Numbered from the stretch's first letter, positions 40,701 through 55,151 are shown. The stretch is DNA of 64,000 nucleotides from Luzula sylvatica (GCA_946800325.1 OX326959.1:2066501-2130500); one strand, 5' to 3'. A program made the numbers and translations. The notes: generated from the sequence alone by a model not told the origin.

Positions 40701-43495
40701 AAAACAAGATTTTAACGCTTTGAAGAGTTCAAATAACGTGTTTTTAGATCATTTGTATCGTATCTTTTACTACATAACTTTTCACCAAATTTCACAAACA
40801 CGAAGCAAGTTTGTTCTTCGATTCAAAACAAGATTTTAACGCTTTGAAGAGTTCAAATAACGTGTTTTCAGATAATTTGTATCGTATCTTTTACTACATA
40901 ACTTTTCACCAAATTTCACACACACTAAGAAAGTTTGTTTTTCGATTCAAAACAAGATTTTAACGCTTTGAGGAGTTCAAATAACGTGTTTTCAGATCAT
41001 TTGTATCGTATCTTTTACTACATAACTTTTCACCAAATTTCACACACACTAAGAAAGTTTGTTTTTCGATTCAAAACAAGATTTTAACTCTTTGAAGAGT
41101 TCAAATAACGTGTTTTTAGATCATTTGTATCGTATCTTTTACTACATAACTTTTCACCAAATTTCACAAACACTAAGCAAGTTTGTTCTTCGATTCAAAA
41201 CAAGATTGTAACGCTTTCAAGAGTTCAAATAACGTGTTTTTAGATCATTTGTATCGTATCTTTTACTACATAACTTTTCACCAAATTTCACAAACACTAA
41301 GAAAGTTTGTTTTTCGATTCAAAACAAGATTTGAACGCTTTGAGGAGTTCAAATAACGTGTTTTTAGATCATTTGTATCGTATCTTTTACTACACAACTT
41401 TTCACCAAATTTCACAAACACTAAGAAAGTTTGTTTTTCGATTCAAAACAAGATTTTAAAGCTTTGAGGAGTTCAAATAATGTGTTTTTAGATCATTTGT
41501 ATGGTATATTTTAGTACGTAACTTTTCACCAAATTTCACAGACACTAAGAAAGTTTGTTCTTCAATTCAAAACAAAATTTTAACGCTCTGAGGAGTTCAA
41601 ATAACGTGTTTTTAGATCATTTGTATCGTATCTTTAACTACATAACTTTTCACCAAAATTCACACACACTAAGAAAGTTTCTTTTTCGATTCAAAACAAG
41701 ATTTTAACGCTCTGAGGAGTTCAAATAACGTGTTTTTAGATCATTTGTATTGTATATTTTAGTACATAACTTTTCACCAAATTTCACAAACACTAAGAAA
41801 GTTTGATTTTCGATTCAAAACAAGATTTTAAAGCTTTGAGGAGTTCAAATAACGTGTTTTTAGATCATTTGTATCGTATCTTTTACTACATAACTTTTCA
41901 CCAAATTTCCCAAACACTAAGAAAGTTTGTTTTTCGATTCAAAACAAGATTTTAACGCTTTGAGGAGTTCAAATAACGTGTTTTTAGATCATTTGTATCG
42001 TATCTTTTACTACATAACTTTTCACCAAATTTCACACACACTAAGAAAGTTTGTTTTTCGATTCAAAACAAGATTTTAATGCTTTGAGGAGTTCAAATAA
42101 CGTGTTTTCAGATCATTTGTATCGTATCTTTTACTACATAACTTTTCACCAAATTTCACACACACTAAGAAAGTTTGTTTTTCGATTCAAAACAAGATTT
42201 TAACGCTTTGAAGTGTTCAAATAACGTGTTTTTAGATCATTTGTATCGTATCTTTTACTACATAACTTTTCACCAAATTTCACAAACACTAAGCAAGTTT
42301 GTTCTTCGATTCAAAACAAGATTTTAACGCTTTCAAGAGTTCAAATAACGTGTTTTTAGATCATTTGTATCGTATCTTTTACTACATAACTTTTCACCAA
42401 ATTTCACAAACACTAAGCAAGTTTGTTTTTCGATTCAAAACAAGATTTTAACGCTTTGAGGAGTTCAAATAACGTGTTTTTAGATCATTTGTATCGTATC
42501 TTTTACTACATAACTTTTCAGCAAATTTCACACACACTAAGAAAGTTTGTTTTTCGATTCAAAACAAGATTTTAACGCTTTGAAGAGTTCAAATAACGTG
42601 TTTTTAGATCATTTGTATCGTATCTTTTACTACATAACTTTTCACCAAATTTCACAAACACGAAGCAAGTTTGTTCTTCGATTCAAAACAAGATTTTCAC
42701 GCTTTCAAGAGTTCAAATAACGTGTTTTCAGATCATTTGTATCGTATCTTTTACTACATAACTTTTCACCAAATTTCACACACACTAAGAAAGTTTGTTT
42801 TTCGATTCAAAACAAGATTTTAACGCTTTGAGGAGTTCAAATAACGTGTTTTCAGATCATTTGTATCGTATCTTTTACTACATAACTTTTCACCAAATTT
42901 CACACACACTAAGAAAGTTTGTTTTTCGATTCAAAACAAGATTTTAACTCTTTGAAGAGTTCAAATAACGTGTTTTTAGATCATTTGTATCGTATCTTTT
43001 ACTACATAACTTTTCACCAAATTTCACAAACACTAAGCAAGTTTGTTCTTCGATTCAAAACAAGATTGTAACGCTTTCAAGAGTTCAAATAACGTGTTTT
43101 TAGATCATTTGTATCGTATCTTTTACTACATAACTTTTCACCAAATTTCACAAACACTAAGAAAGTTTGTTTTTCGATTCAAAACAAGATTTGAACGCTT
43201 TGAGGAGTTCAAATAACGTGTTTTTAGATCATTTGTATCGTATCTTTTACTACACAACTTTTCACCAAATTTCACAAACACTAAGAAAGTTTGTTTTTCG
43301 ATTCAAAACAAGATTTTAAAGCTTTGAGGAGTTCAAATAATGTGTTTTTAGATCATTTGTATGGTATATTTTAGTACGTAACTTTTCACCAAATTTCACA
43401 GACACTAAGAAAGTTTGTTCTTCAATTCAAAACAAGATTTTAACGCTCTGAGGAGTTCAAATAACGTGTTTTTAGATCATTTGTATCGTATCTTT
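37792..43495 (+). repeat. 15/16-monomer HOR array, first part
   Basis: Phase 1 monomers at 37792, 39652, 41636 and 43496 give intervals of 1860, 1984 and 1860 bp (15, 16 and 15 monomers). The 16-mer has phase 5 duplicated (aagaagg with gaagtg, then aagaaag with gaagtg). The hybrid 8/22 monomer is present in every unit. Local differences include gaagag with gataatttg near 40,850-40,880 and aacaaaatttt near 41,571. This is the start of the most regular part of the window. Confidence 0.9.
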
Positions 43496-44735
43496 TACTA
43501 CATAACTTTTCACCAAAATTCACACACACTAAGAAAGTTTCTTTTTCGATTCAAAACAAGATTTTAACGCTCTGAGGAGTTCAAATAACGTGTTTTTAGA
43601 TCATTTGTATTGTATATTTTAGTACATAACTTTTCACCAAATTTCACAAACACTAAGAAAGTTTGATTTTCGATTCAAAACAAGATTTTAAAGCTTTGAG
43701 GAGTTCAAATAACGTGTTTTTAGATCATTTGTATCGTATCTTTTACTACATAACTTTTCAGCAAATTTCACACACACTAAGAAAGTTTGTTTTTCGATTC
43801 AAAACAAGATTTTAACGCTTTGAAGAGTTCAAATAACGTGTTTTTAGATTATTTGTATCGTATCTTTTACTACATAACTTTTCACCAAATTTCACAAACA
43901 CGAAGCAAGTTTGTTCTTCGATTCAAAACAAGATTTTAACGCTTTCAAGAGTTCAAATAACGTGTTTTCAGATCATTTGTATCGTATCTTTTACTACATA
44001 ACTTTTCACCAAATTTCACACACACTAAGAAAGTTTGTTTTTCGATTCAAAACAAGATTTTAACGCTTTGAGGAGTTCAAATAACGTGTTTTCAGATCAT
44101 TTGTATCGTATCTTTTACTACATAACTTTTCACCAAATTTCACACACACTAAGAAAGTTTGTTTTTCGATTCAAAACAAGATTTTAACTCTTTGAAGAGT
44201 TCAAATAACGTGTTTTTAGATCATTTGTATCGTATCTTTTACTACATAACTTTTCACCAAATTTCACAAACACTAAGCAAGTTTGTTCTTCGATTCAAAA
44301 CAAGATTGTAACGCTTTCAAGAGTTCAAATAACGTGTTTTTAGATCATTTGTATCGTATCTTTTACTACATAACTTTTCACCAAATTTCACAAACACTAA
44401 GAAAGTTTGTTTTTCGATTCAAAACAAGATTTGAACGCTTTGAGGAGTTCAAATAACGTGTTTTTAGATCATTTGTATCGTATCTTTTACTACACAACTT
44501 TTCACCAAATTTCACAAACACTAAGAAAGTTTGTTTTTCGATTCAAAACAAGATTTTAAAGCTTTGAGGAGTTCAAATAATGTGTTTTTAGATCATTTGT
44601 ATGGTATATTTTAGTACGTAACTTTTCACCAAATTTCACAGACACTAAGAAAGTTTGTTCTTCAATTCAAAACAAAATTTTAACGCTCTGAGGAGTTCAA
44701 ATAACGTGTTTTTAGATCATTTGTATCGTATCTTT
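43496..44735 (+). repeat. 10-monomer deletion variant of the 15-mer (1240 bp)
   Basis: Only 1240 bp separate the phase 1 monomers at 43496 and 44736. The phase 2 monomer (tttgattttcg, aaagctt) passes directly into the cagcaaa head of the 8/22 hybrid at about 43,745-43,775, so phases 3-7 (five monomers) are absent. The join falls within sequence common to all monomers and leaves no change of register, as expected of unequal crossing-over. The hybrid carries a private gattattt near 43,850. Confidence 0.9.
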
Positions 44736-47700
44736 TACTACATAACTTTTCACCAAAATTCACACACACTAAGAAAGTTTCTTTTTCGATTCAAAACAAG
44801 ATTTTAACGCTCTGAGGAGTTCAAATAACGTGTTTTTAGATCATTTGTATTGTATATTTTAGTACATAACTTTTCACCAAATTTCACAAACACTAAGAAA
44901 GTTTGATTTTCGATTCAAAACAAGATTTTAAAGCTTTGAGGAGTTCAAATAACGTGTTTTTAGATCATTTGTATCGTATCTTTTACTACATAACTTTTCA
45001 CCAAATTTCCCAAACACTAAGAAAGTTTGTTTTTCGATTCAAAACAAGATTTTAACGCTTTGAGGAGTTCAAATAACGTGTTTTTAGATCATTTGTATCG
45101 TATCTTTTACTACATAACTTTTCACCAAATTTCACACACACTAAGAAAGTTTGTTTTTCGATTCAAAACAAGATTTTAATTCTTTGAGGAGTTCAAATAA
45201 CGTGTTTTCAGATCATTTGTATCGTATCTTTTACTACATAACTTTTCACCAAATTTCACACACACTAAGAAAGTTTGTTTTTCGATTCAAAACAAGATTT
45301 TAACGCTTTGAAGTGTTCAAATAACGTGTTTTTAGATCATTTGTATCGTATCTTTTACTACATAACTTTTCACCAAATTTCACAAACACTAAGCAAGTTT
45401 GTTCTTCGATTCAAAACAAGATTTTAACGCTTTCAAGAGTTCAAATAACGTGTTTTTAGATCATTTGTATCGTATCTTTTACTACATAACTTTTCACCAA
45501 ATTTCACAAACACTAAGCAAGTTTGTTTTTCGATTCAAAACAAGATTTTAACGCTTTGAGGAGTTCAAATAACGTGTTTTTAGATCATTTGTATCGTATC
45601 TTTTACTACATAACTTTTCAGCAAATTTCACACACACTAAGAAAGTTTGTTTTTCGATTCAAAACAAGATTTTAACGCTTTGAAGAGTTCAAATAACGTG
45701 TTTTTAGATCATTTGTATCGTATCTTTTACTACATAACTTTTCACCAAATTTCACAAACACGAAGCAAGTTTGTTCTTCGATTCAAAACAAGATTTTCAC
45801 GCTTTCAAGAGTTCAAATAACGTGTTTTCAGATCATTTGTATCGTATCTTTTACTACATAACTTTTCACCAAATTTCACACACACTAAGAAAGTTTGTTT
45901 TTCGATTCAAAACAAGATTTTAACGCTTTGAGGAGTTCAAATAACGTGTTTTCAGATCATTTGTATCGTATCTTTTACTACATAACTTTTCACCAAATTT
46001 CACACACACTAAGAAAGTTTGTTTTTCGATTCAAAACAAGATTTTAACTCTTTGAAGAGTTCAAATAACGTGTTTTTAGATCATTTGTATCGTATCTTTT
46101 ACTACATAACTTTTCACCAAATTTCACAAACACTAAGCAAGTTTGTTCTTCGATTCAAAACAAGATTGTAACGCTTTCAAGAGTTCAAATAACGTGTTTT
46201 TAGATCATTTGTATCGTATCTTTTACTACATAACTTTTCACCAAATTTCACAAACACTAAGAAAGTTTGTTTTTCGATTCAAAACAAGATTTGAACGCTT
46301 TGAGGAGTTCAAATAACGTGTTTTTAGATCATTTGTATCGTATCTTTTACTACACAACTTTTCACCAAATTTCACAAACACTAAGAAAGTTTGTTTTTCG
46401 ATTCAAAACAAGATTTTAAAGCTTTGAGGAGTTCAAATAATGTGTTTTTAGATCATTTGTATGGTATATTTTAGTACGTAACTTTTCACCAAATTTCACA
46501 GACACTAAGAAAGTTTGTTCTTCAATTCAAAACAAAATTTTAACGCTCTGAGGAGTTCAAATAACGTGTTTTTAGATCATTTGTATCGTATCTTTTACTA
46601 CATAACTTTTCACCAAAATTCACACACACTAAGAAAGTTTCTTTTTCGATTCAAAACAAGATTTTAACGCTCTGAGGAGTTCAAATAACGTGTTTTTAGA
46701 TCATTTGTATTGTATATTTTAGTACATAACTTTTCACCAAATTTCACAAACACTAAGAAAGTTTGATTTTCGATTCAAAACAAGATTTTAAAGCTTTGAG
46801 GAGTTCAAATAACGTGTTTTTAGATCATTTGTATCGTATCTTTTACTACATAACTTTTCACCAAATTTCCCAAACACTAAGAAAGTTTGTTTTTCGATTC
46901 AAAACAAGATTTTAACGCTTTGAGGAGTTCAAATAACGTGTTTTTAGATCATTTGTATCGTATCTTTTACTACATAACTTTTCACCAAATTTCACACACA
47001 CTAAGAAAGTTTGTTTTTCGATTCAAAACAAGATTTTAATTCTTTGAGGAGTTCAAATAACGTGTTTTCAGATCATTTGTATCGTATCTTTTACTACATA
47101 ACTTTTCACCAAATTTCACACACACTAAGAAAGTTTGTTTTTCGATTCAAAACAAGATTTTAACGCTTTGAAGTGTTCAAATAACGTGTTTTTAGATCAT
47201 TTGTATCGTATCTTTTACTACATAACTTTTCACCAAATTTCACAAACACTAAGCAAGTTTGTTCTTCGATTCAAAACAAGATTTTAACGCTTTCAAGAGT
47301 TCAAATAACGTGTTTTTAGATCATTTGTATCGTATCTTTTACTACATAACTTTTCACCAAATTTCACAAACACTAAGCAAGTTTGTTTTTCGATTCAAAA
47401 CAAGATTTTAACGCTTTGAGGAGTTCAAATAACGTGTTTTTAGATCATTTGTATCGTATCTTTTACTACATAACTTTTCAGCAAATTTCACACACACTAA
47501 GAAAGTTTGTTTTTCGATTCAAAACAAGATTTTAACGCTTTGAAGAGTTCAAATAACGTGTTTTTAGATCATTTGTATCGTATCTTTTACTACATAACTT
47601 TTCACCAAATTTCACAAACACGAAGCAAGTTTGTTCTTCGATTCAAAACAAGATTTTCACGCTTTCAAGAGTTCAAATAACGTGTTTTCAGATCATTTGT

Positions 47701-50439
47701 ATCGTATCTTTTACTACATAACTTTTCACCAAATTTCACACACACTAAGAAAGTTTGTTTTTCGATTCAAAACAAGATTTTAACGCTTTGAGGAGTTCAA
47801 ATAACGTGTTTTCAGATCATTTGTATCGTATCTTTTACTACATAACTTTTCACCAAATTTCACACACACTAAGAAAGTTTGTTTTTCGATTCAAAACAAG
47901 ATTTTAACTCTTTGAAGAGTTCAAATAACGTGTTTTTAGATCATTTGTATCGTATCTTTTACTACATAACTTTTCACCAAATTTCACAAACACTAAGCTA
48001 GTTTGTTCTTCGATTCAAAACAAGATTGTAACGCTTTCAAGAGTTCAAATAACGTGTTTTTAGATCATTTGTATCGTATCTTTTACTACATAACTTTTCA
48101 CCAAATTTCACAAACACTAAGAAAGTTTGTTTTTCGATTCAAAACAAGATTTGAACGCTTTGAGGAGTTCAAATAACGTGTTTTTAGATCATTTGTATCG
48201 TATCTTTTACTACACAACTTTTCACCAAATTTCACAAACACTAAGAAAGTTTGTTTTTCGATTCAAAACAAGATTTTAAAGCTTTGAGGAGTTCAAATAA
48301 TGTGTTTTTAGATCATTTGTATGGTATATTTTAGTACGTAACTTTTCACCAAATTTCACAGACACTAAGAAAGTTTGTTCTTCAATTCAAAACAAGATTT
48401 TAACGCTCTGAGGAGTTCAAATAACGTGTTTTTAGATCATTTGTATCGTATCTTTTACTACATAACTTTTCACCAAAATTCACACACACTAAGAAAGTTT
48501 CTTTTTCGATTCAAAACAAGATTTTAACGCTCTGAGGAGTTCAAATAACGTGTTTTTAGATCATTTGTATTGTATATTTTAGTACATAACTTTTCACCAA
48601 ATTTCACAAACACTAAGAAAGTTTGATTTTCGATTCAAAACAAGATTTTAAAGCTTTGAGGAGTTCAAATAACGTGTTTTTAGATCATTTGTATCGTATC
48701 TTTTACTACATAACTTTTCACCAAATTTCCCAAACACTAAGAAAGTTTGTTTTTCGATTCAAAACAAGATTTTAACGCTTTGAGGAGTTCAAATAACGTG
48801 TTTTTAGATCATTTGTATCGTATCTTTTACTACATAACTTTTCACCAAATTTCACACACACTAAGAAAGTTTGTTTTTCGATTCAAAACAAGATTTTAAT
48901 GCTTTGAGGAGTTCAAATAACGTGTTTTCAGATCATTTGTATCGTATCTTTTACTACATAACTTTTCACCAAATTTCACACACACTAAGAAGGTTTGTTT
49001 TTCGATTCAAAACAAGATTTTAACGCTTTGAAGTGTTCAAATAACGTGTTTTTAGATCATTTGTATCGTATCTTTTACTACATAACTTTTCACCAAATTT
49101 CACACACACTAAGAAAGTTTGTTTTTCGATTCAAAACAAGATTTTAACGCTTTGAAGTGTTCAAATAACGTGTTTTTAGATCATTTGTATCGTATCTTTT
49201 ACTACATAACTTTTCACCAAATTTCACAAACACTAAGCAAGTTTGTTCTTCGATTCAAAACAAGATTTTAACGCTTTCAAGAGTTCAAATAACGTGTTTT
49301 TAGATCATTTGTATCGTATCTTTTACTACATAACTTTTCACCAAATTTCACAAACACTAAGCAAGTTTGTTTTTCGATTCAAAACAAGATTTTAACGCTT
49401 TGAGGAGTTCAAATAACGTGTTTTTAGATCATTTGTATCGTATCTTTTACTACATAACTTTTCAGCAAATTTCACACACACTAAGAAAGTTTGTTTTTCG
49501 ATTCAAAACAAGATTTTAACGCTTTGAAGAGTTCAAATAACGTGTTTTTAGATCATTTGTATCGTATCTTTTACTACATAACTTTTCACCAAATTTCACA
49601 AACACGAAGCAAGTTTGTTCTTCGATTCAAAACAAGATTTTAACGCTTTCAAGAGTTCAAATAACGTGTTTTCAGATCATTTGTATCGTATCTTTTACTA
49701 CATAACTTTTCACCAAATTTCACACACACTAAGAAAGTTTGTTTTTCGATTCAAAACAAGATTTTCACGCTTTGAGGAGTTCAAATAACGTGTTTTCAGA
49801 TCATTTGTATCGTATCTTTTACTACATAACTTTTCACCAAATTTCACACACACTAAGAAAGTTTGTTTTTCGATTCAAAACAAGATTTTAACTCTTTGAA
49901 GAGTTCAAATAACGTGTTTTTAGATCATTTGTATCGTATCTTTTACTACATAACTTTTCACCAAATTTCACAAACACTAAGCAAGTTTGTTCTTCGATTC
50001 AAAACAAGATTGTAACGCTTTCAAGAGTTCAAATAACGTGTTTTTAGATCATTTGTATCGTATCTTTTACTACATAACTTTTCACCAAATTTCACAAACA
50101 CTAAGAAAGTTTGTTTTTCGATTCAAAACAAGATTTGAACGCTTTGAGGAGTTCAAATAACGTGTTTTTAGATCATTTGTATCGTATCTTTTACTACACA
50201 ACTTTTCACCAAATTTCACAAACACTAAGAAAGTTTGTTTTTCGATTCAAAACAAGATTTTAAAGCTTTGAGGAGTTCAAATAATGTGTTTTTAGATCAT
50301 TTGTATGGTATATTTTAGTACGTAACTTTTCACCAAATTTCACAGACACTAAGAAAGTTTGTTCTTCAATTCAAAACAAGATTTTAACGCTCTGAGGAGT
50401 TCAAATAACGTGTTTTTAGATCATTTGTATCGTATCTTT
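44736..50439 (+). repeat. 15/16-monomer HOR array, most homogeneous part
   Basis: Phase 1 monomers at 44736, 46596, 48456 and 50440 give 15, 15 and 16 monomers. The first two units are nearly indistinguishable by eye: both carry aacaaaatttt just before or at the end of the unit and the rare aattctttgaggag (near 45,178 and 47,038). The differences I saw are aagctag near 47,997 and the return to aacaagatttt near 48,390. The 16-mer again has the doubled phase 5. This looks like the most recently amplified HOR in the window. Confidence 0.9.
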
Positions 50440-52423
50440 TACTACATAACTTTTCACCAAAATTCACACACACTAAGAAAGTTTCTTTTTCGATTCAAAA
50501 CAAGATTTTAACGCTCTGAGGAGTTCAAATAACGTGTTTTTAGATCATTTGTATTGTATATTTTAGTACATAACTTTTCACCAAATTTCACAAACACTAA
50601 GAAAGTTTGATTTTCGATTCAAAACAAGATTTTAAAGCTTTGAGGAGTTCAAATAACGTGTTTTTAGATCATTTGTATCGTATCTTTTACTACATAACTT
50701 TTCACCAAATTTCCCAAACACTAAGAAAGTTTGTTTTTCGATTCAAAACAAGATTTTAACGCTTTGAGGAGTTCAAATAACGTGTTTTTAGATCATTTGT
50801 ATCGTATCTTTTACTACATAACTTTTCACCAAATTTCACACACACTAAGAAAGTTTGTTTTTCGATTCAAAACAAGATTTTAATGCTTTGAGGAGTTCAA
50901 ATAACGTGTTTTCAGATCATTTGTATCGTATCTTTTACTACATAACTTTTCACCAAATTTCACACACACTAAGAAAGTTTGTTTTTCGATTCAAAACAAG
51001 ATTTTAACGCTTTGAAGTGTTCAAATAACGTGTTTTTAGATCATTTGTATCGTATCTTTTACTACATAACTTTTCACCAAATTTCACAAACACTAAGCAA
51101 GTTTGTTCTTCGATTCAAAACAAGATTTTAACGCTTTCAAGAGTTCAAATAACGTGTTTTTAGATCATTTGTATCGTATCTTTTACTACATAACTTTTCA
51201 CCAAATTTCACAAACACTAAGCAAGTTTGTTTTTCGATTCAAAACAAGATTTTAACGCTTTGAGGAGTTCAAATAACGTGTTTTTAGATCATTTGTATCG
51301 TATCTTTTACTACATAACTTTTCAGCAAATTTCACACACACTAAGAAAGTTTGTTTTTCGATTCAAAACAAGATTTTAACGCTTTGAGGAGTTCAAATAA
51401 CGTGTTTTTAGATCATTTGTATCGTATGTTTTTACTACATAACTTTTCACCAAATTTCACAAACACTAAGCAAGTTTGTTTTTCGATTCAAAACAAGATT
51501 TTAATGCTTTGAGGAGTTCAAATAACGTGTTTTTAGATCATTTGTATCGTATATTTTACTACATAACTTTTCACCAATTTCATAAACACTAAGCAAGTTT
51601 GTTTTTCGATTCAAAACAAGATTTGAACGCTTTGAGGAGTTCAAATAACGTGTTTTTAGATCATTTGTATCGTATCTTTTACTACATAACTTTTCACCAA
51701 ATTTCACAAACACTAAGAAAGTTTGTTTTTCGATTCAAAACAATATTTTAAAGCTTTGAGGAGTTCAAATAACGTGTTTTTAGATCATTTGTATGGTATA
51801 TTTTAGTACATAACTTTTCACCAAATTTCACAGACACTAAGCAAGTTTGTTCTTCGATTCAAAACAAGATTTTAACGCTTTCAAGAGTTCAAATAACGTG
51901 TTTTTAGATCATTTGTATCGTATCTTTTACTACATAACTTTTCACCAAATTTCACAAACACTAAGCAAGTTTGTTCTTCGATTCAAAACAAGATTTTAAC
52001 GCTTTCAAGAGTTCAAATAATGTGTTTTTAGATCATTTGTATCGTATCTTTTACTACATAACTTTTCACCAAATTTCACAAACACTAAGCAAGTTTGTTC
52101 TTCGATTCAAAACAAGATTTTAACGCTTTGAAGAGTTCAAATAACTTGTTTTTAGATCATTTGTATCGTATCTTTTACTACATAACTTTTCACCAAATTT
52201 CACAAACACTAAGCAAGTTTGTTCTTCGATTCAAAACAAGATTTTAACGCTTTCAAGAGTTCAAATAACGTGTTTTTAGATCATTTGTATCATATCTTTT
52301 ACTACATAACTTTTCACCAAATTTCACAAACACTAAGAAAGTTTGTTTTTCGATTCAAAACAAGATTTTAACGCTCTGAGGAGTTCAAATAACGTGTTTT
52401 TAGATCATTTGTATCGTATCTTT
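50440..52423 (+). repeat. 28-mer-order segment after the 15-mer array
   Basis: After phases 1-7 the unit does not use the 8/22 hybrid. It has the full phase 8 (cagcaaa, gaggag, gtatgttttt at 51424), then phases 9-11 with accaatttcat near 51,573, cacagac fused to ctttcaag, aatgtg, aacttg and tcatatc. It then reaches a monomer with ctctgaggag at about 52,374 and switches to phase 6. An older 28-mer order therefore flanks the 15-mer block on its right as well as on its left. Confidence 0.83.
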
Positions 52424-54407
52424 TACTACATAACTTTTCACCAAATTTCACAAACACTAAGCAAGTTTGTTCTTCGATTCAAAACAAGATTTTAACGCTT
52501 TCAAGAGTTCAAATAACGTGTTTTTAGATCATTTGTATCGTATCTTTTACTACATAACTTTTCACCAAATTTCACAAACACTAAGCAAGTTTGTTTTTCG
52601 ATTCAAAACAAGATTTTAACGCTTTGAGGAGTTCAAATAACGTGTTTTTAGATCATTTGTATCGTATCTTTTACTACATAACTCTTCAGCAAATTTCACA
52701 CACACTAAGAAAGTTTGTTTTTCGATTCAAAACAAGATTTTAACGCTTTGAAGAGTTCAAATAACGTGTTTTTAGATCATTTGTATCGTATCTTTTACTA
52801 CATAACTTTTCACCAAATTTCACAAACACGAAGCAAGTTTGTTCTTCGATTCAAAACAAGATTTTCACGCTTTCAAGAGTTCAAATAACGTGTTTTCAGA
52901 TCATTTGTATCGTATCTTTTACTACATAACTTTTCACCAAATTTCACAAACACTAAGCAAGTTTGTTCTTCGATTCAAAACAAGATTTTAACGCTTTCAA
53001 GAGTTCAAATAACGTGTTTTTAGATCATTTGTATCGTATCTTTTACTACATAACTTTTCACCAAATTTCACAAACACTAAGCAAGTTTGTTTTTCGATTC
53101 AAAACAAGATTTTAACGCTTTGAGGAGTTCAAATAACGTGTTTTTAGATCATTTGTATCGTATCTTTTACTACATAACTTTTCAGCAAATTTCACACACA
53201 CTAAGAAAGTTTGTTTTTCGATTCAAAACAAGATTTTAACGCTTTGAAGAGTTCAAATAACGTGTTTTTAGATCATTTGTATCGTATCTTTTACTACATA
53301 ACTTTTCACCAAATTTCACAAACACGAAGCAAGTTTGTTCTTCGATTCAAAACAAGATTTTCACGCTTTCAGGAGTTCAAATAACGTGTTTTTAGATCAT
53401 TTGTATCGTATCTTTTACTACATAACTTTTCACCAAATTTCACACACACTAAGAAAGTTTGTTTTTAGATTCAAAACAAGATTTTAACGCTTTGAAGAGT
53501 TCAAATAACGTGTTTTTAGATCATTTGTATCGTATCTTTTACTACATAACTTTTCACCAAATTTCACAAACACTAAGCAAGTTTGTTTTTCGATTCAAAA
53601 CAAGATTTTAACGCTTTGAGGAGTTCAAATAATGTGTTTTTAGATCATTTGTATCGTATCTTTTACTACATAACTTTTCAGCAAATTTCACACACACTAA
53701 GAAAGTTTGTTTTTCGATTCAAAACAAGATTTTAACGCTTTGAAGAGTTCAAATAACGTGTTTTTAGATCATTTGTATCGTATCTTTTACTACATAACTT
53801 TTCACCAAATTTCACAAACACGAAGCAAGTTTGTTCTTCGATTCAAAACAAGATTTTCACGCTTTCAAGAGTTCAAATAACGTGTTTTCAGATCATTTGT
53901 ATCGTATCTTTTACTACATAACTTTTCACCAAATTTCACAAACACTAAGCAAGTTTGTTCTTCGATTCAAAACAAGATTTTAACGCTTTCAAGAGTTCAA
54001 ATAACGTGTTTTTAGATCATTTGTATCGTATCTTTTACTACATAACTTTTCACCAAATTTCACAAACACTAAGCAAGTTTGTTTTTCGATTCAAAACAAG
54101 ATTTTAACGCTTTGAGGAGTTCAAATAACGTGTTTTTAGATCATTTGTATCGTATCTTTTACTACATAACTTTTCAGCAAATTTCACACACACTAAGAAA
54201 GTTTGTTTTTCGATTCAAAACAAGATTTTAACGCTTTGAAGAGTTCAAATAACGTGTTTTTAGATCATTTGTATCGTATCTTTTACTACATAACTTTTCA
54301 CCAAATTTCACAAACACGAAGCAAGTTTGTTCTTCGATTCAAAACAAGATTTTCACGCTTTCAAGAGTTCAAATAACGTGTTTTCAGATCATTTGTATCG
54401 TATCTTT
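52424..54407 (+). repeat. 4-monomer HOR (496 bp) x 4
   Basis: Units at 52424, 52920, 53416 and 53912. Each contains phase 6 (ttcttcg, ctttcaag), phase 7 (gaggag), the 8/22 hybrid (cagcaaa, gaagag) and phase 23 (acacgaag, gattttcacgc). The cagcaaa marker recurs at 52687, 53183, 53679 and 54175, always 496 bp apart. The third unit is altered: its first monomer has acacac, tttttagattc and gaagag, and its second has aatgtg. The unit is a slice of the 15-mer, so it arose after the 8/22 hybrid. Confidence 0.92.
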
Positions 54408-55151
54408 TACTACATAACTTTTCACCAAATTTCACACACACTAAGAAAGTTTGTTTTTCGATTCAAAACAAGATTTTAACGGTTTGAGGAGTTCAAATAA
54501 CGTGTTTTCAGATCATTTGTATCGTATCTTTTACTACATAACTTTTCACCAAATTTCACACACACTAAGAAAGTTTGTTTTTCGATTCAAAACAAGATTT
54601 TAACTCTTTGAAGAGTTCAAATAACGTGTTTTTAGATCATTTGTATCGTATCTTTTACTACATAACTTTTCACCAAATTTCACAAACACTAAGCAAGTTT
54701 GTTCTTCGATTCAAAACAAGATTGTAACGCTTTCAAGAGTTCAAATAACGTGTTTTTAGATCATTTGTATCGTATCTTTTACTACATAACTTTTCACCAA
54801 ATTTCACAAACACTAAGAAAGTTTGTTTTTCGATTCAAAACAAGATTTGAACGCTTTGAGGAGTTCAAATAACGTGTTTTTAGATCATTTGTATCGTATC
54901 TTTTACTACACAACTTTTCACCAAATTTCACAAACACTAAGAAAGTTTGTTTTTCGATTCAAAACAAGATTTTAAAGCTTTGAGGAGTTCAAATAATGTG
55001 TTTTTAGATCATTTGTATGGTATATTTTAGTACGTAACTTTTCACCAAATTTCACAGACACTAAGAAAGTTTGTTCTTCAATTCAAAACAAGATTTTAAC
55101 GCTCTGAGGAGTTCAAATAACGTGTTTTTAGATCATTTGTATCGTATATTT
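54408..55151 (+). repeat. 15-mer tail ending at a junction with the 17-mer
   Basis: Six monomers continue the 15-mer order from phase 24 (here ggtttgaggag) to phase 28 (cttcaattc, ctctgag). Instead of the phase 1 monomer, the sequence then passes through gtatatttt at about 55,145 into phase 20 (accaagtttc at 55168). This is a clean switch between HOR families with no register change. Confidence 0.85.
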
